From Alteromonas sp. BL110 (lineage in GTDB: Bacteria > Pseudomonadota > Gammaproteobacteria > Enterobacterales > Alteromonadaceae), in the NCBI RefSeq assembly GCF_003443615.1, contig NZ_CP031967.1, positions 1,178,001 to 1,242,000 on the forward strand: a stretch of 64,000 bases of DNA, in the 5' to 3' direction. Under the pieces are notes generated by a model. The model was not told where the DNA came from. It made no database searches and was given only the letters and a program-made list of their open reading frames with translations. Positions 40,947 through 51,397 of the stretch are shown in pieces (the stretch's first letter is position 1; each line of letters starts with the position of its first letter). Made by a program: the position numbers and the translations under genes.

Positions 40947-41702
40947 TTATGTATTATCAGTGGCTTCTTCTGACTCATCTTCGCTTGGCTTTTTACCCGC
41001 ATAAAAGCCACCTACGATAACGCCAACTTCAAATAGCAACCACATTGGTATAGCTAACAGAGTCTGAGAGATAATATCTGGTGGCGTTAGCAACATGCCT
41101 ACTACAAAGGCACCGACAACCACATACGGCCGTTTGGCTCTTAGCGACTTCGCATCAGTCACGCCTGTCCAACACATCAAAATAATGGCTATCGGTATCT
41201 CAAATGAGACCCCAAATGCGAAGAACAGTTTCAATACAAAGTTTAAGTAACTCGATATATCAGTACTTACCGTCACCCCTTCCGGCGCCACGCTGGTAAA
41301 AAATGCGAACGCGATAGGAAATACAACAAAATAGGCAAAGGCCATACCGGCATAAAATAGTAAGGTACTAGATAAAAGCAGTGGCGCAACAAGGCGTTTT
41401 TCATTTCGATATAAGCCTGGCGCAACAAAGCCCCATACTTGATAAAGTACATAGGGAATGGCAACGAAAAACGACAACACCAACGTAAGCTTAAAAGGCG
41501 CGAAAAACGGCGATGCCACATCGGTTGCAATCATACTTGAATTCTCAGGTAGCGTTTCAAGTAATGGCATTGCCAACAGCTGGTAAAGGTCTTGTGCGAA
41601 AGCGGCAAGACACACAAATACGATCAGCACGCTCAAAAGCGCTTTAAGAATACGGCTGCGTAATTCAATTAAATGAGAAATGAGATTGTTAGCGTCAGAC
41701 AT
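40947..41702 (-). CDS. tatC: Sec-independent protein translocase TatC
   Basis: 251-residue inner-membrane receptor of the twin-arginine translocase, with six membrane helices. Family features: [17 protein letters not shown] at the N-terminus, [52 protein letters not shown], and the acidic C-tail. It follows tatB with no gap. Confidence 0.97.
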   Translation of the reverse strand: MSDANNLISHLIELRSRILKALLSVLIVFVCLAAFAQDLYQLLAMPLLETLPENSSMIATDVASPFFAPFKLTLVLSFFVAIPYVLYQVWGFVAPGLYRNEKRLVAPLLLSSTLLFYAGMAFAYFVVFPIAFAFFTSVAPEGVTVSTDISSYLNFVLKLFFAFGVSFEIPIAIILMCWTGVTDAKSLRAKRPYVVVGAFVVGMLLTPPDIISQTLLAIPMWLLFEVGVIVGGFYAGKKPSEDESEEATDNT

Positions 41703-42002
41703 CTATTGCTTTTTATATGGTTCTTGAACCGACTCGGCGGCTTTTTTTAGCTCATCGACACTTTGTTCAAGTTCAGGTGAAAGATCTTTAAGCCCTTGCT
41801 GCTCTGCTTTTTTCAAGTTTTCATGCAATTCATGCACGCGCAGCTGATGCTCAACTTCTTGCTTAAAGCCCGTTGCTACATTACGCACGCTGCGAATTGT
41901 ATTTATAGTAGAACGCATGGCACCTGGCAGTCGTTCGGGCCCCAAAATAAGGAGTGCCAACACGCCTACTACCAATAGCTCCCAAAAGCCGATATCAAAC
42001 AT
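41703..42002 (-). CDS. tatB: Sec-independent protein translocase TatB
   Basis: 99 residues: one N-terminal membrane helix ([28 protein letters not shown]) with the TatB Glu and PERLP motif, then an amphipathic helix and a charged coil-like tail. It works with TatC in binding twin-arginine signals. Overlaps tatA by one base. Confidence 0.97.
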   Translation of the reverse strand: MFDIGFWELLVVGVLALLILGPERLPGAMRSTINTIRSVRNVATGFKQEVEHQLRVHELHENLKKAEQQGLKDLSPELEQSVDELKKAAESVQEPYKKQ

Positions 42003-42241
42003 CAGGATTTTTCTTTAACGTCGCTCTGCGTCTTTGTCGAAACAGGTTCAGCCGCTGACTTTTCTTCAACTTGCTTCTTTTGTTCAAAGTCGGCGTCTTT
42101 ATCTTCTTCGCTCACAGCTTTTTTGAAGCCTTTGATTGCACCGCCTAAGTCAGTGCCTATACCTTTAAGTCGTTTTGTACCAAACAATAGTACTACGATA
42201 ACCAGTATGATCAGCAACTGCCAAATACTAATACCACCCAT
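42002..42241 (-). CDS. tatA: Sec-independent protein translocase TatA
   Basis: 79 residues from the ATG at 42241 ([21 protein letters not shown]), which matches E. coli TatA at the N-terminus; GGAG lies nine bases upstream. An upstream in-frame start would add about 49 residues unlike any TatA. One membrane helix, then [24 protein letters not shown] and a Glu/Lys tail. First gene of the leftward tatABC run. Confidence 0.95.
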   Translation of the reverse strand: MGGISIWQLLIILVIVVLLFGTKRLKGIGTDLGGAIKGFKKAVSEEDKDADFEQKKQVEEKSAAEPVSTKTQSDVKEKS

Positions 42242-42424
42242 AAAAATGATCTCCATTACATCGTTGTACACAGTATGCCATTGCCCGCAAATGCTTTCAC
42301 CTGAATATTTACTCGAATGAATAAAGATTGACGTTTTGGCAGCGACAATACATTCTCTGTATATCTTAAAAGCGAATAGTGAATACATTCAACTATTCTA
42401 ATTTTTACAAGGAGTTAGTGAGCA

Positions 42425-43486
42425 ATGTTGTGCCTTACCATTGTCTATTGTCATTTGTTGCTCTCTGCCCCCTCACCGCTGAATAATCAAGCACACACGT
42501 TGAATCACCCCGTAAACACGACCAGTAGAAGTGCTGCTTACCCAGACGCCGTAAGACCTTCACATGCCCATTCATCAAATATCGTCACGCAAGTAAATGA
42601 CACGCAGTCTCTTACACTGGCACAGGACAATGAACAGTGGTTTGATATCTGGCAGCGAAGCTTTACTGACACTATGGACTTTACCGTTAAGCAACTAGAT
42701 GGCTTATTTGAAAACGATAGCACTCAAAACATTTCAGGACGCAAAGAAGCAAATGCGGAAGGGCGTATTCAACTTTCATGGGAGCCAAGAAGCAACATGC
42801 TCTCGGATACTGACTTACGCTTTCGGATTCGTGTTCGACTGCCGGCTTTAAAAGAGCGCGTTGATTTACTATTGAGCGACAATGAAGATGAAACGCAGAA
42901 CAATACAATACGGGCAGCGAGAGATACCGGAAATAACGACCGAGATAGAACGACTATTGCATTAAGGTTTCGCCCAGAACAAGATTCACATTATTCGTAT
43001 AGAGTTGGCGCGGGACGTCGCGACCAACTCTATGCCATGACGCGATACAAAGACGCATTCGCCTTTTCCAAGCAGTGGGCCATGCTTTATGACGCAGAGC
43101 TTTATTATTACACCCGTGACCGATTAGGGGCTGAACTTGGATGGGCAGTTCAATATGAGATGAGTAAAAAACATCTTATTCGCCAAAACAATCGCTTTTA
43201 CTTTCGAGACGATACGAATGACTGGTTGTGGCGCCACGAAGTACATCATTTGTTTTCGGTAGACCAACACAACGCTGTTATACCCCACTTAATGGTGGAG
43301 GGGTTGAGCCAACCTAATTATCGCGTGGAAGAAATCTACGGCGGGTTTAGATGGCGAAATAACATGCTGCGCGATTGGCTTTTCTTTGAAGTTGAACCCT
43401 TCGTATTATGGTTAAGAGAAGAGGATTTCAAAACCTCTTATGGCTTAGCTTTGCGCGTTGAAGCTTATTATGGGCGAGATATATAA
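42425..43486 (+). CDS. Hypothetical exported beta-rich (outer-membrane-like) protein
   Basis: 353 residues, no recognised domain. A short hydrophobic N-terminus (MLCLTIVYCHLLLSAPS) may be a signal. The remainder is rich in aromatic residues and alternating strands (LRFRIRVRLPALKERVDLLL, TTIALRFRPEQDSHYSYRVGAGRRDQLY, AMLYDAELYYYTRDRLGAELGWAVQYEM, FFEVEPFVLWLREEDFKTSYGLALRVEAYYG), suggesting a beta-barrel. AAGGAG lies ten bases before the ATG. It is divergent from tatA and ends before a shared terminator with ilvH. Confidence 0.7.
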   Translation: MLCLTIVYCHLLLSAPSPLNNQAHTLNHPVNTTSRSAAYPDAVRPSHAHSSNIVTQVNDTQSLTLAQDNEQWFDIWQRSFTDTMDFTVKQLDGLFENDSTQNISGRKEANAEGRIQLSWEPRSNMLSDTDLRFRIRVRLPALKERVDLLLSDNEDETQNNTIRAARDTGNNDRDRTTIALRFRPEQDSHYSYRVGAGRRDQLYAMTRYKDAFAFSKQWAMLYDAELYYYTRDRLGAELGWAVQYEMSKKHLIRQNNRFYFRDDTNDWLWRHEVHHLFSVDQHNAVIPHLMVEGLSQPNYRVEEIYGGFRWRNNMLRDWLFFEVEPFVLWLREEDFKTSYGLALRVEAYYGRDI

Positions 43487-43507
43487 CTTAAGTGAACACC
43501 TATAAAA

Positions 43508-43529
43508 AAGGCTGTCGTCAGACAGCCTT
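43508..43529. terminator. Intrinsic terminator between the OMP-like gene and ilvH
   Basis: AAGGCTGTC, loop GTCA, GACAGCCTT; an A-run before it gives a T-run on the minus strand, so it best serves ilvIH. Confidence 0.8.
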
Positions 43530-43554
43530 CTGTAAGCGATTAAACACCTGAAGA

Positions 43555-44052
43555 CTAAGGGCGAAGCGCCCTATCACCTCGAGCAAGACCACACACACCG
43601 GTGCGCGATGACTCGATAATTTCAGCACATTGCCCCATGGTTGCAGCAAATGCATCTAACTTATCTGTAGTGCCCGTAATTTCAATGGTGTAGTTGTTTA
43701 CGTTCACATCCACTATGCGCGCACGGAAAATATCAGAATTCCGCTTCACTTCAGCGCGTACCGACTCTGTGCGGGTAGCGACTTTAATCAGCATCAGCTC
43801 ACGCTCGATGTGCGTACCTTCAGTAAGATCCACGACCTTTAGCACATCAATTAGCTTGTTTACTTGCTTAGTGATTTGCTCGATAACCTTGTCATCGCCG
43901 TGGGTGATAATTGTTAGACGCGAAAGGCTCGCATCATCGGTCGGTGCCACACACAGTGAGTCGACGTTGTAACCGCGCTGTGAGAATACACCAACAATTC
44001 GAGAAAGTGCGCCAGGGGCGTTTTCCATTAATACAGAGATAATACGTTTCAT
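43555..44052 (-). CDS. ilvH: Acetolactate synthase small (regulatory) subunit
   Basis: 165-residue ACT-domain subunit giving valine feedback control to acetolactate synthase. Seen: [33 protein letters not shown] (ACT domain with valine-binding Gly/Asn), VIEQITKQVNKLIDVLKV, and a C-terminal domain ending GVCGLARGDRALRP. Its ATG shares one base with the ilvI stop codon (TGATG), typical of coupled translation. Confidence 0.97.
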   Translation of the reverse strand: MKRIISVLMENAPGALSRIVGVFSQRGYNVDSLCVAPTDDASLSRLTIITHGDDKVIEQITKQVNKLIDVLKVVDLTEGTHIERELMLIKVATRTESVRAEVKRNSDIFRARIVDVNVNNYTIEITGTTDKLDAFAATMGQCAEIIESSRTGVCGLARGDRALRP

Positions 44053-45770
44053 CAGGTTCGCTCCGTCTTGCTTAAGCGCATGTCATCCATTGCGCCAAAC
44101 TTAATTTGCATTGGATATACGTGTTCGTTTTGGTCTACTGCTATGTCCATAAACACTAAGCGATCTGTGTAGCTGAAACATTTCTCCATTGCTGCGTCTA
44201 GTTCGTCGAGCTTGTCTACTTTAATACCTACGTGCCCGTAAGCTTCCGCCAACTTCACAAAGTCTGGCATTGAATCCATATACGAGTGTGAGTGACGCCC
44301 TTTATAAATCATATCCTGCCATTGACGAACCATACCTAAGGCACGGTTATTCAATGAAATAATCTTGATAGGCAAGTTGTACTGCAAACAGGTAGACAGC
44401 TCTTGAATATTCATTTGAATACTGCCATCACCTGTTACAACCACAGATGTTGAGCCTGGGTGCGCAAACTGAACGCCCATTGCAGCCGGTAAACCAAAGC
44501 CCATAGTGCCAAGACCACCTGAGTTAATCCACTGACGCGGTTTATCATAAGGGTAATAAAGCGCAGCAAACATTTGGTGCTGACCTACATCAGAGCTTAC
44601 ATAGGCTTTTCCGTCGGTATGCTTATACAAGGCTTCAATAACGCGCTGTGGCTTAATGACTTCTTCACCTTGCGCGTAGTTCAAGCACTCACGAGAACGC
44701 CATGTTTCTATTTGCTGCCACCAGTCGGCTAGCTTTTCGCTTTGACCTGATAAATCTTTCTTATTTACCTGACTCAAAATTTGATCAAGTACTTTATCCA
44801 CCGAACCTACAACAGGAATATGTGCATTGACGGTTTTAGAAATTGATGCGGGGTCGATATCAACGTGGATAATATCTGCATGAGGGCAGAATTTATCTAC
44901 ATTATTGGTAACACGGTCATCAAAACGTGCGCCTAACGCAATAATACAATCGGCGTTGTGCATGGTTTTGTTTGCTTCAAGCGTGCCGTGCATACCAAGC
45001 ATACCAATAAATTGCTTATGCGTTCCCGGCATAGCGCCAAGGCCCATTAGCGTACAAGTTACCGGAGCATTCAGCTTTTCAGCTAATTCAATAACTTTTT
45101 CTGACGCATCGCAAGCTACTGCACCGCCACCAACATACAATACAGGGCGTTCTGCTTTAAGAAGCGACTCAACCGCTTTCTTAACCTGCTTGGGATGGCC
45201 CTTTTCTGTCGGGTTATAAGAACGCATGGTAACGTCAGTTGGATACACATAAGGGTGTTCTTCCGCTACGTTCACAATATCTTTTGGTAAATCTACAACC
45301 ACAGGGCCAGGACGACCTGTGTTTGCAATGTAATAGGCTTTAGCAATCGCTTCTGGAATGTCTACCGCGCGCTTAACCAAGAAGCTGTGTTTAACGATAG
45401 GACGCGAGCACCCTACCATGTCAGTTTCTTGGAATGCGTCTTCACCAATGTGCTTCGACGGCACCTGTCCCGATAAAATTACCATCGGGATAGAGTCCAT
45501 GTACGCAGTAGCAATACCTGTAATAGTATTCGTTGCGCCTGGACCTGATGTGACGAGCACTGTGCCGGTTTTGCCAGTTGAACGTGCATAACCATCCGCC
45601 ATGTGGGCGGCTGCCTGTTCATGACGTACGAGGACGTGTTTGACATCATCTTGCGCAAATAACGCATCATAAATGTCTAGTACGGCACCACCTGGGTAGC
45701 CGAACACGTGTGTCACTCCTACATCTTTTAGCGCTTCAACCACCATGGCTGCGCCCGACATCATTTTCAC
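44052..45770 (-). CDS. ilvI: Acetolactate synthase large subunit
   Basis: 572-residue thiamine diphosphate enzyme, first common step of branched-chain amino acid synthesis. Signatures: [29 protein letters not shown] (catalytic Glu), [22 protein letters not shown], and the ThDP-binding block [18 protein letters not shown] ... [12 protein letters not shown]. The start is GTG at 45770 with GGAG eight bases upstream; an ATG two codons later is less well spaced. No leader peptide with Ile/Val/Leu codons was noticed upstream. Confidence 0.97.
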   Translation of the reverse strand: MKMMSGAAMVVEALKDVGVTHVFGYPGGAVLDIYDALFAQDDVKHVLVRHEQAAAHMADGYARSTGKTGTVLVTSGPGATNTITGIATAYMDSIPMVILSGQVPSKHIGEDAFQETDMVGCSRPIVKHSFLVKRAVDIPEAIAKAYYIANTGRPGPVVVDLPKDIVNVAEEHPYVYPTDVTMRSYNPTEKGHPKQVKKAVESLLKAERPVLYVGGGAVACDASEKVIELAEKLNAPVTCTLMGLGAMPGTHKQFIGMLGMHGTLEANKTMHNADCIIALGARFDDRVTNNVDKFCPHADIIHVDIDPASISKTVNAHIPVVGSVDKVLDQILSQVNKKDLSGQSEKLADWWQQIETWRSRECLNYAQGEEVIKPQRVIEALYKHTDGKAYVSSDVGQHQMFAALYYPYDKPRQWINSGGLGTMGFGLPAAMGVQFAHPGSTSVVVTGDGSIQMNIQELSTCLQYNLPIKIISLNNRALGMVRQWQDMIYKGRHSHSYMDSMPDFVKLAEAYGHVGIKVDKLDELDAAMEKCFSYTDRLVFMDIAVDQNEHVYPMQIKFGAMDDMRLSKTERT

Positions 45771-46008
45771 AGTGCTTTCTCCTGTAATGGGTTGGGGGGT
45801 TTGTCAGCGTACGTTGACGATGCCCCGACTATATCTAAGGTAATAGGAAGATAAAACACTAAATTGCGTAAAAGTGAGATATATATCCCAATATTCGCAA
45901 TAATTAGGATGAACATTTCGACCAATGTGTGATTTTGACGAAAAATAGGATGTTTATTTACACAAAATTAACAGCATGAAGAATAAAAATGATAGGCACG
46001 AAGAAAAT

Positions 46009-46037
46009 GCCTTTATCTACCGTTCGTTGATAAAGGC
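46009..46037 (-). terminator. Terminator of the maoP-like gene
   Basis: GCCTTTATC pairs with GATAAAGGC across 11 bases; read leftwards it is followed by ATTTTCTT. It lies just beyond the stop at 46044. Confidence 0.65.
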
Positions 46038-46043
46038 GAAACC

Positions 46044-46436
46044 TTAATCATCGAGGCCGATATTAATGTCACTGTTATCGCTTATATCCTCATCATCGTC
46101 AACTTCTTCTACAGCTGGGCGCCTAGAGCCATAAATGCTTGCAGTTTTCGGTCTATTGATTCGCGCTTGGTATTTTAACCACGCTTTTTCTTGAGGCGTC
46201 GCGGGTTCGCGATGGCCAAGAGCCGATTCTAAATAGGCTTGTTCTTCGTCGTTTTCTGGCGTGATTTTCCCGTCGACCAAAGCGGCAAACAAGCTCCCAT
46301 GTGCTTGTAAAAGCTTGCTCTCATTAATTGAAAAATCTCCTGAACGCGCGAAGCCGTAAGGGTAGTTTTTCTTATCTGCGAAGGGTTTTCTGGTGACCTG
46401 TTCTTTTGTGATTACAGACATCTTAACCTCTTTCAT
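46044..46436 (-). CDS. maoP: MaoP-like DUF413 protein
   Basis: 130-residue soluble protein. KKNYPYGFARSGDFSINESKLLQAHGSLFAALVDGKITPENDEEQAYL and EPATPQEKAWLKYQARINRPK align with E. coli MaoP (YifE), which organises the Ori macrodomain and conditions long-range DNA contacts. In E. coli maoP is near the ilvGMEDA operon; here it lies upstream of ilvIH. The acidic tail (EEVDDDEDISDNSDIN) is typical. Start 46436 has GAGGAG five bases before it; an ATG at 46421 is also well placed. Confidence 0.85.
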   Translation of the reverse strand: MKEVKMSVITKEQVTRKPFADKKNYPYGFARSGDFSINESKLLQAHGSLFAALVDGKITPENDEEQAYLESALGHREPATPQEKAWLKYQARINRPKTASIYGSRRPAVEEVDDDEDISDNSDINIGLDD

Positions 46437-46614
46437 TGCGGCTCCTCGGGTTGCTTGAAAAGAGGATTGCCACTTAAAAGTTGAATGAAATAGACTTCCG
46501 ATATAGCGCCTTAATCGCTTACCACATTATTCTTAGATGTGTTTTTGAATACTGTCAATTAGAAATAGACGTGTCGTAAAAACTTAATATAGCTCTTTAA
46601 AACAGATATAAAAA

Positions 46615-46634
46615 AAGGTCGCAAAAGCGACCTT
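46615..46634. terminator. Intrinsic terminator downstream of DUF4442 gene
   Basis: AAGGTCGC, loop AAAA, GCGACCTT, with an A-run on the left that is a T-run for the leftward gene ending at 46653. Confidence 0.8.
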
Positions 46635-46652
46635 CAAATAACTAGACATAGT

Positions 46653-47114
46653 TTAGCGTTTTTCGCTAACCCACACCGTAATAGTGCCATCTACAACCAC
46701 TGTCCCTTCAGCGTTGTAAGCCTTAACAGAAATGGGTAAATCACCCGGTTTCCATGCATCAGCGGGCACTTCGGCGACACAGCGAATGTCTGAGTCCGCT
46801 TTTGCAGGGTATTTCACTTCCATACCCTTTGGGATCCACCTAAGGCTTTTAGGGATTGACGCTTCACACATAAAGCCCATGGCCATTTCTAAACCATTAC
46901 AAATAGCAATCACGTGAACCGTGCCAATGTGATTTTCTACCCCTTTGCGCTTTTTGATAAGCACTTCACAGTAGTTAGGTTTAATGTCTGTAATAAGCGG
47001 TGAAACGGTTGAGAAATAAGGCGCTCTGCGCGCTGAATACCAGCTAAACAGTTTCTTGCCGAAAGGCAGTTCTAAGAATTTATTATAAGTATTGAGTACA
47101 TAGTTCTTTGACAT
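46653..47114 (-). CDS. DUF4442 hotdog-fold protein
   Basis: 153-residue protein of the hotdog (thioesterase-like) fold, DUF4442 type. Seen: a helix start YNKFLELPFGKKLFSWYSARRAPYFSTVSPLI, VENHIGTVHVIAICNGLEMAMGFM (the central hotdog helix with the His/Asn/Glu that could form an active site), and the strands SIPKSLRWIPKGMEVKYPAKA. Probably acts on an acyl-CoA or acyl-carrier substrate; which one is unknown. Single gene. Confidence 0.8.
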   Translation of the reverse strand: MSKNYVLNTYNKFLELPFGKKLFSWYSARRAPYFSTVSPLITDIKPNYCEVLIKKRKGVENHIGTVHVIAICNGLEMAMGFMCEASIPKSLRWIPKGMEVKYPAKADSDIRCVAEVPADAWKPGDLPISVKAYNAEGTVVVDGTITVWVSEKR

Positions 47115-47261
47115 AATTGTTCACGCCGATTTTTTAGAAATAACTAATTCAGGAGCATAGTGCTTCTGCACCGTCGCCTTGATCATCTGGTTAGACCAGT
47201 GCGCATAACGTTAACATAATCGTTACGTTTAACGGTTGCAAACGAATCTGCATTTTTTCTA

Positions 47262-48830
47262 TTAAATAATACCTAATGACTTCTGCAGTGCCTCAGTTTG
47301 CGAGGCATAGCGCTTCCAGCGGCCTATTGAACGAGTATTTATTGGTTCTCTTACCTGAACTTTACTTGCTGTAGATACGGGAAGCTTGTTGTTTTCGACC
47401 CGTAGACACTGCTCTTCCCAAGGCAAATTACAAAACGCCAACAGCTCTTTAACTTCAGCAGTTGGATGTTGAACAAGTTGTTCATATGATTGCAGACGAA
47501 TAGCATCTGGGTAAGTCTCAGCAAATTTTCTCACCCACTTTTCGAAGCTTTGATAAAGCTGCCCTATCACATTAAGGTCGTATGCATACGCGTAGTAAGG
47601 ACTGTGAATAGAAAATAACTGTCTAAAATTACCTATACAAGTATCCATAGGATTGCGTAGTAAACACACAATTTTTGCATTAGGCAAAGCTTGACGAATT
47701 AAGTCGATATAAAAGAAGTTAAACGGCAGTTTATCAACTAAGTGTTTTGAATCTTGTCGAAGGAAGGCCGTGCGCTGGAGATAGCGTTCTCCAACCTTTC
47801 CTAAATCACTTTTATATGCCCGTTCAATGGTAGATGTATCGAGCACGAGTTGACTGCGAGTTTGGGTTACCTCTTTAACAGCAACGCCAAAATCTTGTAG
47901 CTCTCCTCCAGAGGCAACTAACGAATGATGACTTAGTATCCGCTCAACTAACGTTGTGCCGCTGCGAGGCATACCTACAACAAAAATTGGAGCGTCGCTT
48001 TGGGAACCACGACTAGAAAAGTAATCGGGGTTTACCTGTGCCTGCAAATTACTGTGAAGAGTGCTGAATATAGCCTGATAATCTTTCAGCGTGCTTTCGC
48101 TACGTGCTTTTTGGGGTGCTTTTGCGTGGTTTAGTGCTTCAAAAGCATGAGTATAGTCACCTAATGCTTCGTACTCTTTCGCGAGTGCATGCCCTACATG
48201 TAGACGCGCATCAGGATTTTCCTTTACCTTTTCAACTAGAGGCTCAAGTCGCGCTAGATGATTACTTTCAGGCGAAACACCGCCCAGATCAGACAGGGCA
48301 AAATGCGCTTGAAAGAAATTAGGCTGGCTATCGATAGCTTGTTCAAAATGCTTTCTGGCTAGCTCAAATTTTCCTGCAAACTTGCAGCTAACAGCATAGT
48401 TGTAGTGGTATTGTGGATTTGCTGACGCCAAAGCAAGGGCCTTTTCAAAATAGGCAATTGCATCTTCATGCAGCCCTACTCTGGATAACGAAACGCCAAC
48501 CGTATCTAAGTCGAGGGCACGAGTAAGGCTCTCCACTGGCGCACACGATACAAACTCAAGCGCTTGCTGCATATCGCCTTTCAGTGCAAAACATTTCGCT
48601 AGATAGGCAAAGGTAATGGGACGGTTTTCTATCTCATTAGACTTAGTTAACAAGGCAATTGCCTTTTCTATTTGGCCAATTTCAATATGAATAATGCCAA
48701 GTAAAAAATAGGCGTGAGCATGCGGCCCGAATTGCTGAATGACTTCAACACAACAGCGATGTGCTTGTGTATAGTCACGGTGTGATAAAAACCGGACCGC
48801 ATCGTCTAAACGAGTTTGGCTTGTATTCAT
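47262..48830 (-). CDS. TPR-containing sulfotransferase
   Basis: 522 residues. The N-terminal half (about 1-250) is tetratricopeptide repeats (AHAYFLLGIIHIEIGQIEKAIALL, EDAIAYFEKALALASANPQYHYNYAVSCKFAGKFELARKHFEQAI). The C-terminal half is a sulfotransferase domain with the PAPS 5'-phosphosulfate loop VVGMPRSGTTLVERILSHH and later LVDKLPFNFFYIDLIRQALPNAKIVCLLRNPMDTCIGNF. It should move sulfate from PAPS to an unknown acceptor. It stands 94 bp downstream of the broken TonB receptor; pairs of this kind are frequent in marine gammaproteobacteria as I recall. Confidence 0.88.
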   Translation of the reverse strand: MNTSQTRLDDAVRFLSHRDYTQAHRCCVEVIQQFGPHAHAYFLLGIIHIEIGQIEKAIALLTKSNEIENRPITFAYLAKCFALKGDMQQALEFVSCAPVESLTRALDLDTVGVSLSRVGLHEDAIAYFEKALALASANPQYHYNYAVSCKFAGKFELARKHFEQAIDSQPNFFQAHFALSDLGGVSPESNHLARLEPLVEKVKENPDARLHVGHALAKEYEALGDYTHAFEALNHAKAPQKARSESTLKDYQAIFSTLHSNLQAQVNPDYFSSRGSQSDAPIFVVGMPRSGTTLVERILSHHSLVASGGELQDFGVAVKEVTQTRSQLVLDTSTIERAYKSDLGKVGERYLQRTAFLRQDSKHLVDKLPFNFFYIDLIRQALPNAKIVCLLRNPMDTCIGNFRQLFSIHSPYYAYAYDLNVIGQLYQSFEKWVRKFAETYPDAIRLQSYEQLVQHPTAEVKELLAFCNLPWEEQCLRVENNKLPVSTASKVQVREPINTRSIGRWKRYASQTEALQKSLGII

Positions 48831-48864
48831 TTTTGTCTTTTTTTTAAAACCGTTTAAATACGAA

Positions 48865-48896
48865 AAAGGCGCTTACACGTTAAGCGTAGCGCCTTT
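48865..48896 (-). terminator. Intrinsic terminator after the TonB-dependent receptor
   Basis: AAAGGCGC and GCGCCTTT form the base of a hairpin with partial TAC/GTA pairing inside; leftwards it ends in TTTTT. It lies between the receptor and the sulfotransferase gene, so the two are not a simple read-through operon. Confidence 0.75.
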
Positions 48897-48924
48897 AATA
48901 TTATATCGTGTAGCAATAACTATA

Positions 48925-51397
48925 CTACATGCCAAATTGATACTTAAACATCAATCCCACAGTACGCGGTGTTAGCACATAGTGGCCATAGTTTCGCTGT
49001 AACTCAGTGCCATTTGGCTCTAGGGTGTCGTTAAATTGACCTAGACCAATATCGCCCACGTTACGACGAGTTGAAGTAAACGCATACTTATCGAATAAGT
49101 TATCGATATAAAGCGTTACCGACCAGTCTTCATCTGAAATAGTGGCGTTTAAATTACTTACCGCATAACCGGGTAACGCTTCACCATCTTGACGAAGACC
49201 AACAGTGGTATACACATCGCTTTGCGCAGTGATACCGTAGTTCACATTCAGCATTTTATCGTCAAATACTTCTTGGCTGTATGTAATACCAAATGAGAAC
49301 TGATGCTCTGCAGTTCCTGGTAAACGGTCGCCATCTTTACCATCGTAAAAGTCTTGAAGCTCTGTGCCCTGCTCATCAAACACACCAAATAAGAATGGTG
49401 CGTCTGCTGTTAACTCCGCTTGAGTGTAGGCATATGTTGCATAAGTCGTGATATTGTCGCCAATAATGCCACGAACCGAGAATTCCGCTCCTTTCGACTC
49501 CGCACCTTCTGCATTAACAATAATTGGCTGCTGACCATTGACTGTGGCACCCGACACCTGAGGGTCTTGCCAGTTAACGTAGAATAGCGCCGTATTTAAT
49601 TGTAGCTTGTTTCTGAAGAAGCTGGTTTTAACGCCTAGCTCGTAGTTAGTTGTGGTGTCAGCCTCAAAAAGTTGCTCTTCAGGAGTAGCACAAACTATCT
49701 GGTTGTTCAGATCATCAACATTATCAGGGCAAGCTCCAACGCTATTCGCGCCACCAATTCTAAAGCCTTCGCTGATGGTTAAATAACCCATAGTACTCGC
49801 GGTAAATTGATAGCTAGTGTTGAACTTGAATAACGTGCCGCTATCGTCAGCCTCTGTCTCGCCATAATCTAGCACAATAGAATCAGACGCTCGGCTTTCA
49901 AATACAGAATTATACAGCGGTAAATCTACGGCCGAACGTGAATAGACATCATATTGATATGCGCGCAAGCCTAGTGTTACGTCCCAGTCTCTTGTTAACT
50001 CGTAAGTAAGTTCTCCAAACAATGCTTTTTCAGTAACCTCACTTTCGTCTACTGAAAAGTATTCAAGCGAATCCGGACGGTAGTTGCCCTCTACACCCCA
50101 CACTTCGATAGCATACACATCAAAGTTAGGCGTAAATTCTTTACTGCTGCCTTCACTGTCTACATCGTAATAAAAGCCGCCGACAATCCAAGAAAGAGGG
50201 CCGTCAGTTTGCGAAACTAGGCGAAGTTCTTGCGTGAAGATTTCACGCTCTTCCTCTTCTTCGGTGTATGCAGAGAACGCTGGAAATTCTTCATAGCTAT
50301 AGTCTAAGCGAATAAGAAGGTCAGTTTGGTCACGTTGCCCATTGGCTTCAAAGTTTGATAAGCCTGTTGCGGACACTAATTCTGCAAACCCTAAATCTGC
50401 ACTCATCTCAAGGCTTAGTAACTCATCTTCTTTCTCGCGAGGCTCTTCATAGCGATACGCTGACTCATACTCACCAATAACTTCACTCAAAGGATTCTCA
50501 GAGGAAAGTGCGTCGTAATGGGTAATTGAGCGACCTTCAACGTCTTGCTTTTGATAGAAGTAAGTCAATGTGCTGTCAAACCAATCGTTTGGTGCCCAGC
50601 GCACTGCAATGCGGCCCGTTAGCGTATCTTCACCGTTGGCATCTTCAACCTGCCTTAAGTTACTATTTACTTCTTCTTCGTTAGACCAATCTGGGTCAGG
50701 CAGCGATACACCGCCTTCTTTTACTACATAGTTGTAGTCAAGGAAGCCAGGGTTATTGAAATAGTTTAGTGACGCACGTACCGCTAATTCACCATCAATA
50801 ATAGGTGCATTAAAGACAATACTGCTTTCTCCGCCTAGCGAGTCACTTTCGCTAATGCTGAATACATCACCTGTTACTTCACCAGACATAAACTCTAGGT
50901 CAACTTTCTTAGGAAGGTAGCGAATAGCGCCACCTAAAGTACCGGCCCCATAAAGCGTACCTTGCGGCCCCAATAAGAACTTCAACCCGATCCACGTCGA
51001 CTAGACGCATGTTTAGGAAAAGAGGAATGTCGCCAAAATAAGTGGCTACCGTGCCCCCATTTGAACCAGGACCTGATGAATTAGTATTTAGACCACGTAC
51101 GATAATTGGAGAGTCGTTTCGCCCGCCCTGATCTGTAACAGTAAGACCAGGTACCCAACGGGCTACGCCGTCAAGATCTTCAATATTCTGTTGGTCTAAC
51201 ACGTCAGATGTTAGTGCAGAAATATTAATAGGCACCTCCTGAAGGGTGCCACTTCTGCGCGTTGCAGTTACTTCTACTTTTTCAATTTGTTTTTCATCTA
51301 CTGCAACCGTTTGGGCGTATGCGCCTTGGCTTGAGCAAGCGGCTAATACTGCGCCCGCTACAGCGGAAATGTGAAAAGGAGCACTTTTACTCTGCAT
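48925..51397 (-). pseudogene. TonB-dependent receptor interrupted by one frameshift
   Basis: Outer-membrane TonB-dependent receptor, about 815 residues if repaired. The first part (from 51397) gives a signal peptide (ending GAYAQ), a TonB-box-like region, and the plug: IEKVEVTATRRSGTLQEVPINISALTSD, GVARWVPGLTVTDQGGRNDSPIIVRGLN. At 50971-50982 the frame changes: DVDRVEVL runs into a wrong frame, while the +1 frame continues as LLGPQGTLYGAGTLGGAIRYLP and stays open to the C-terminal barrel strand YVLTPRTVGLMFKYQFGM. One extra base explains it (removing the C of GTTCTTATTG restores the reading). The remaining sequence has no other damage, so this is either very recent inactivation, phase variation or a sequence error. 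Ligand unknown. Confidence 0.88.

Noticed and set aside
45771..46008. ilv attenuator or leader peptide upstream of ilvI
   Set aside because: I found no short frame rich in Ile, Val or Leu codons and no alternative hairpins before the start.
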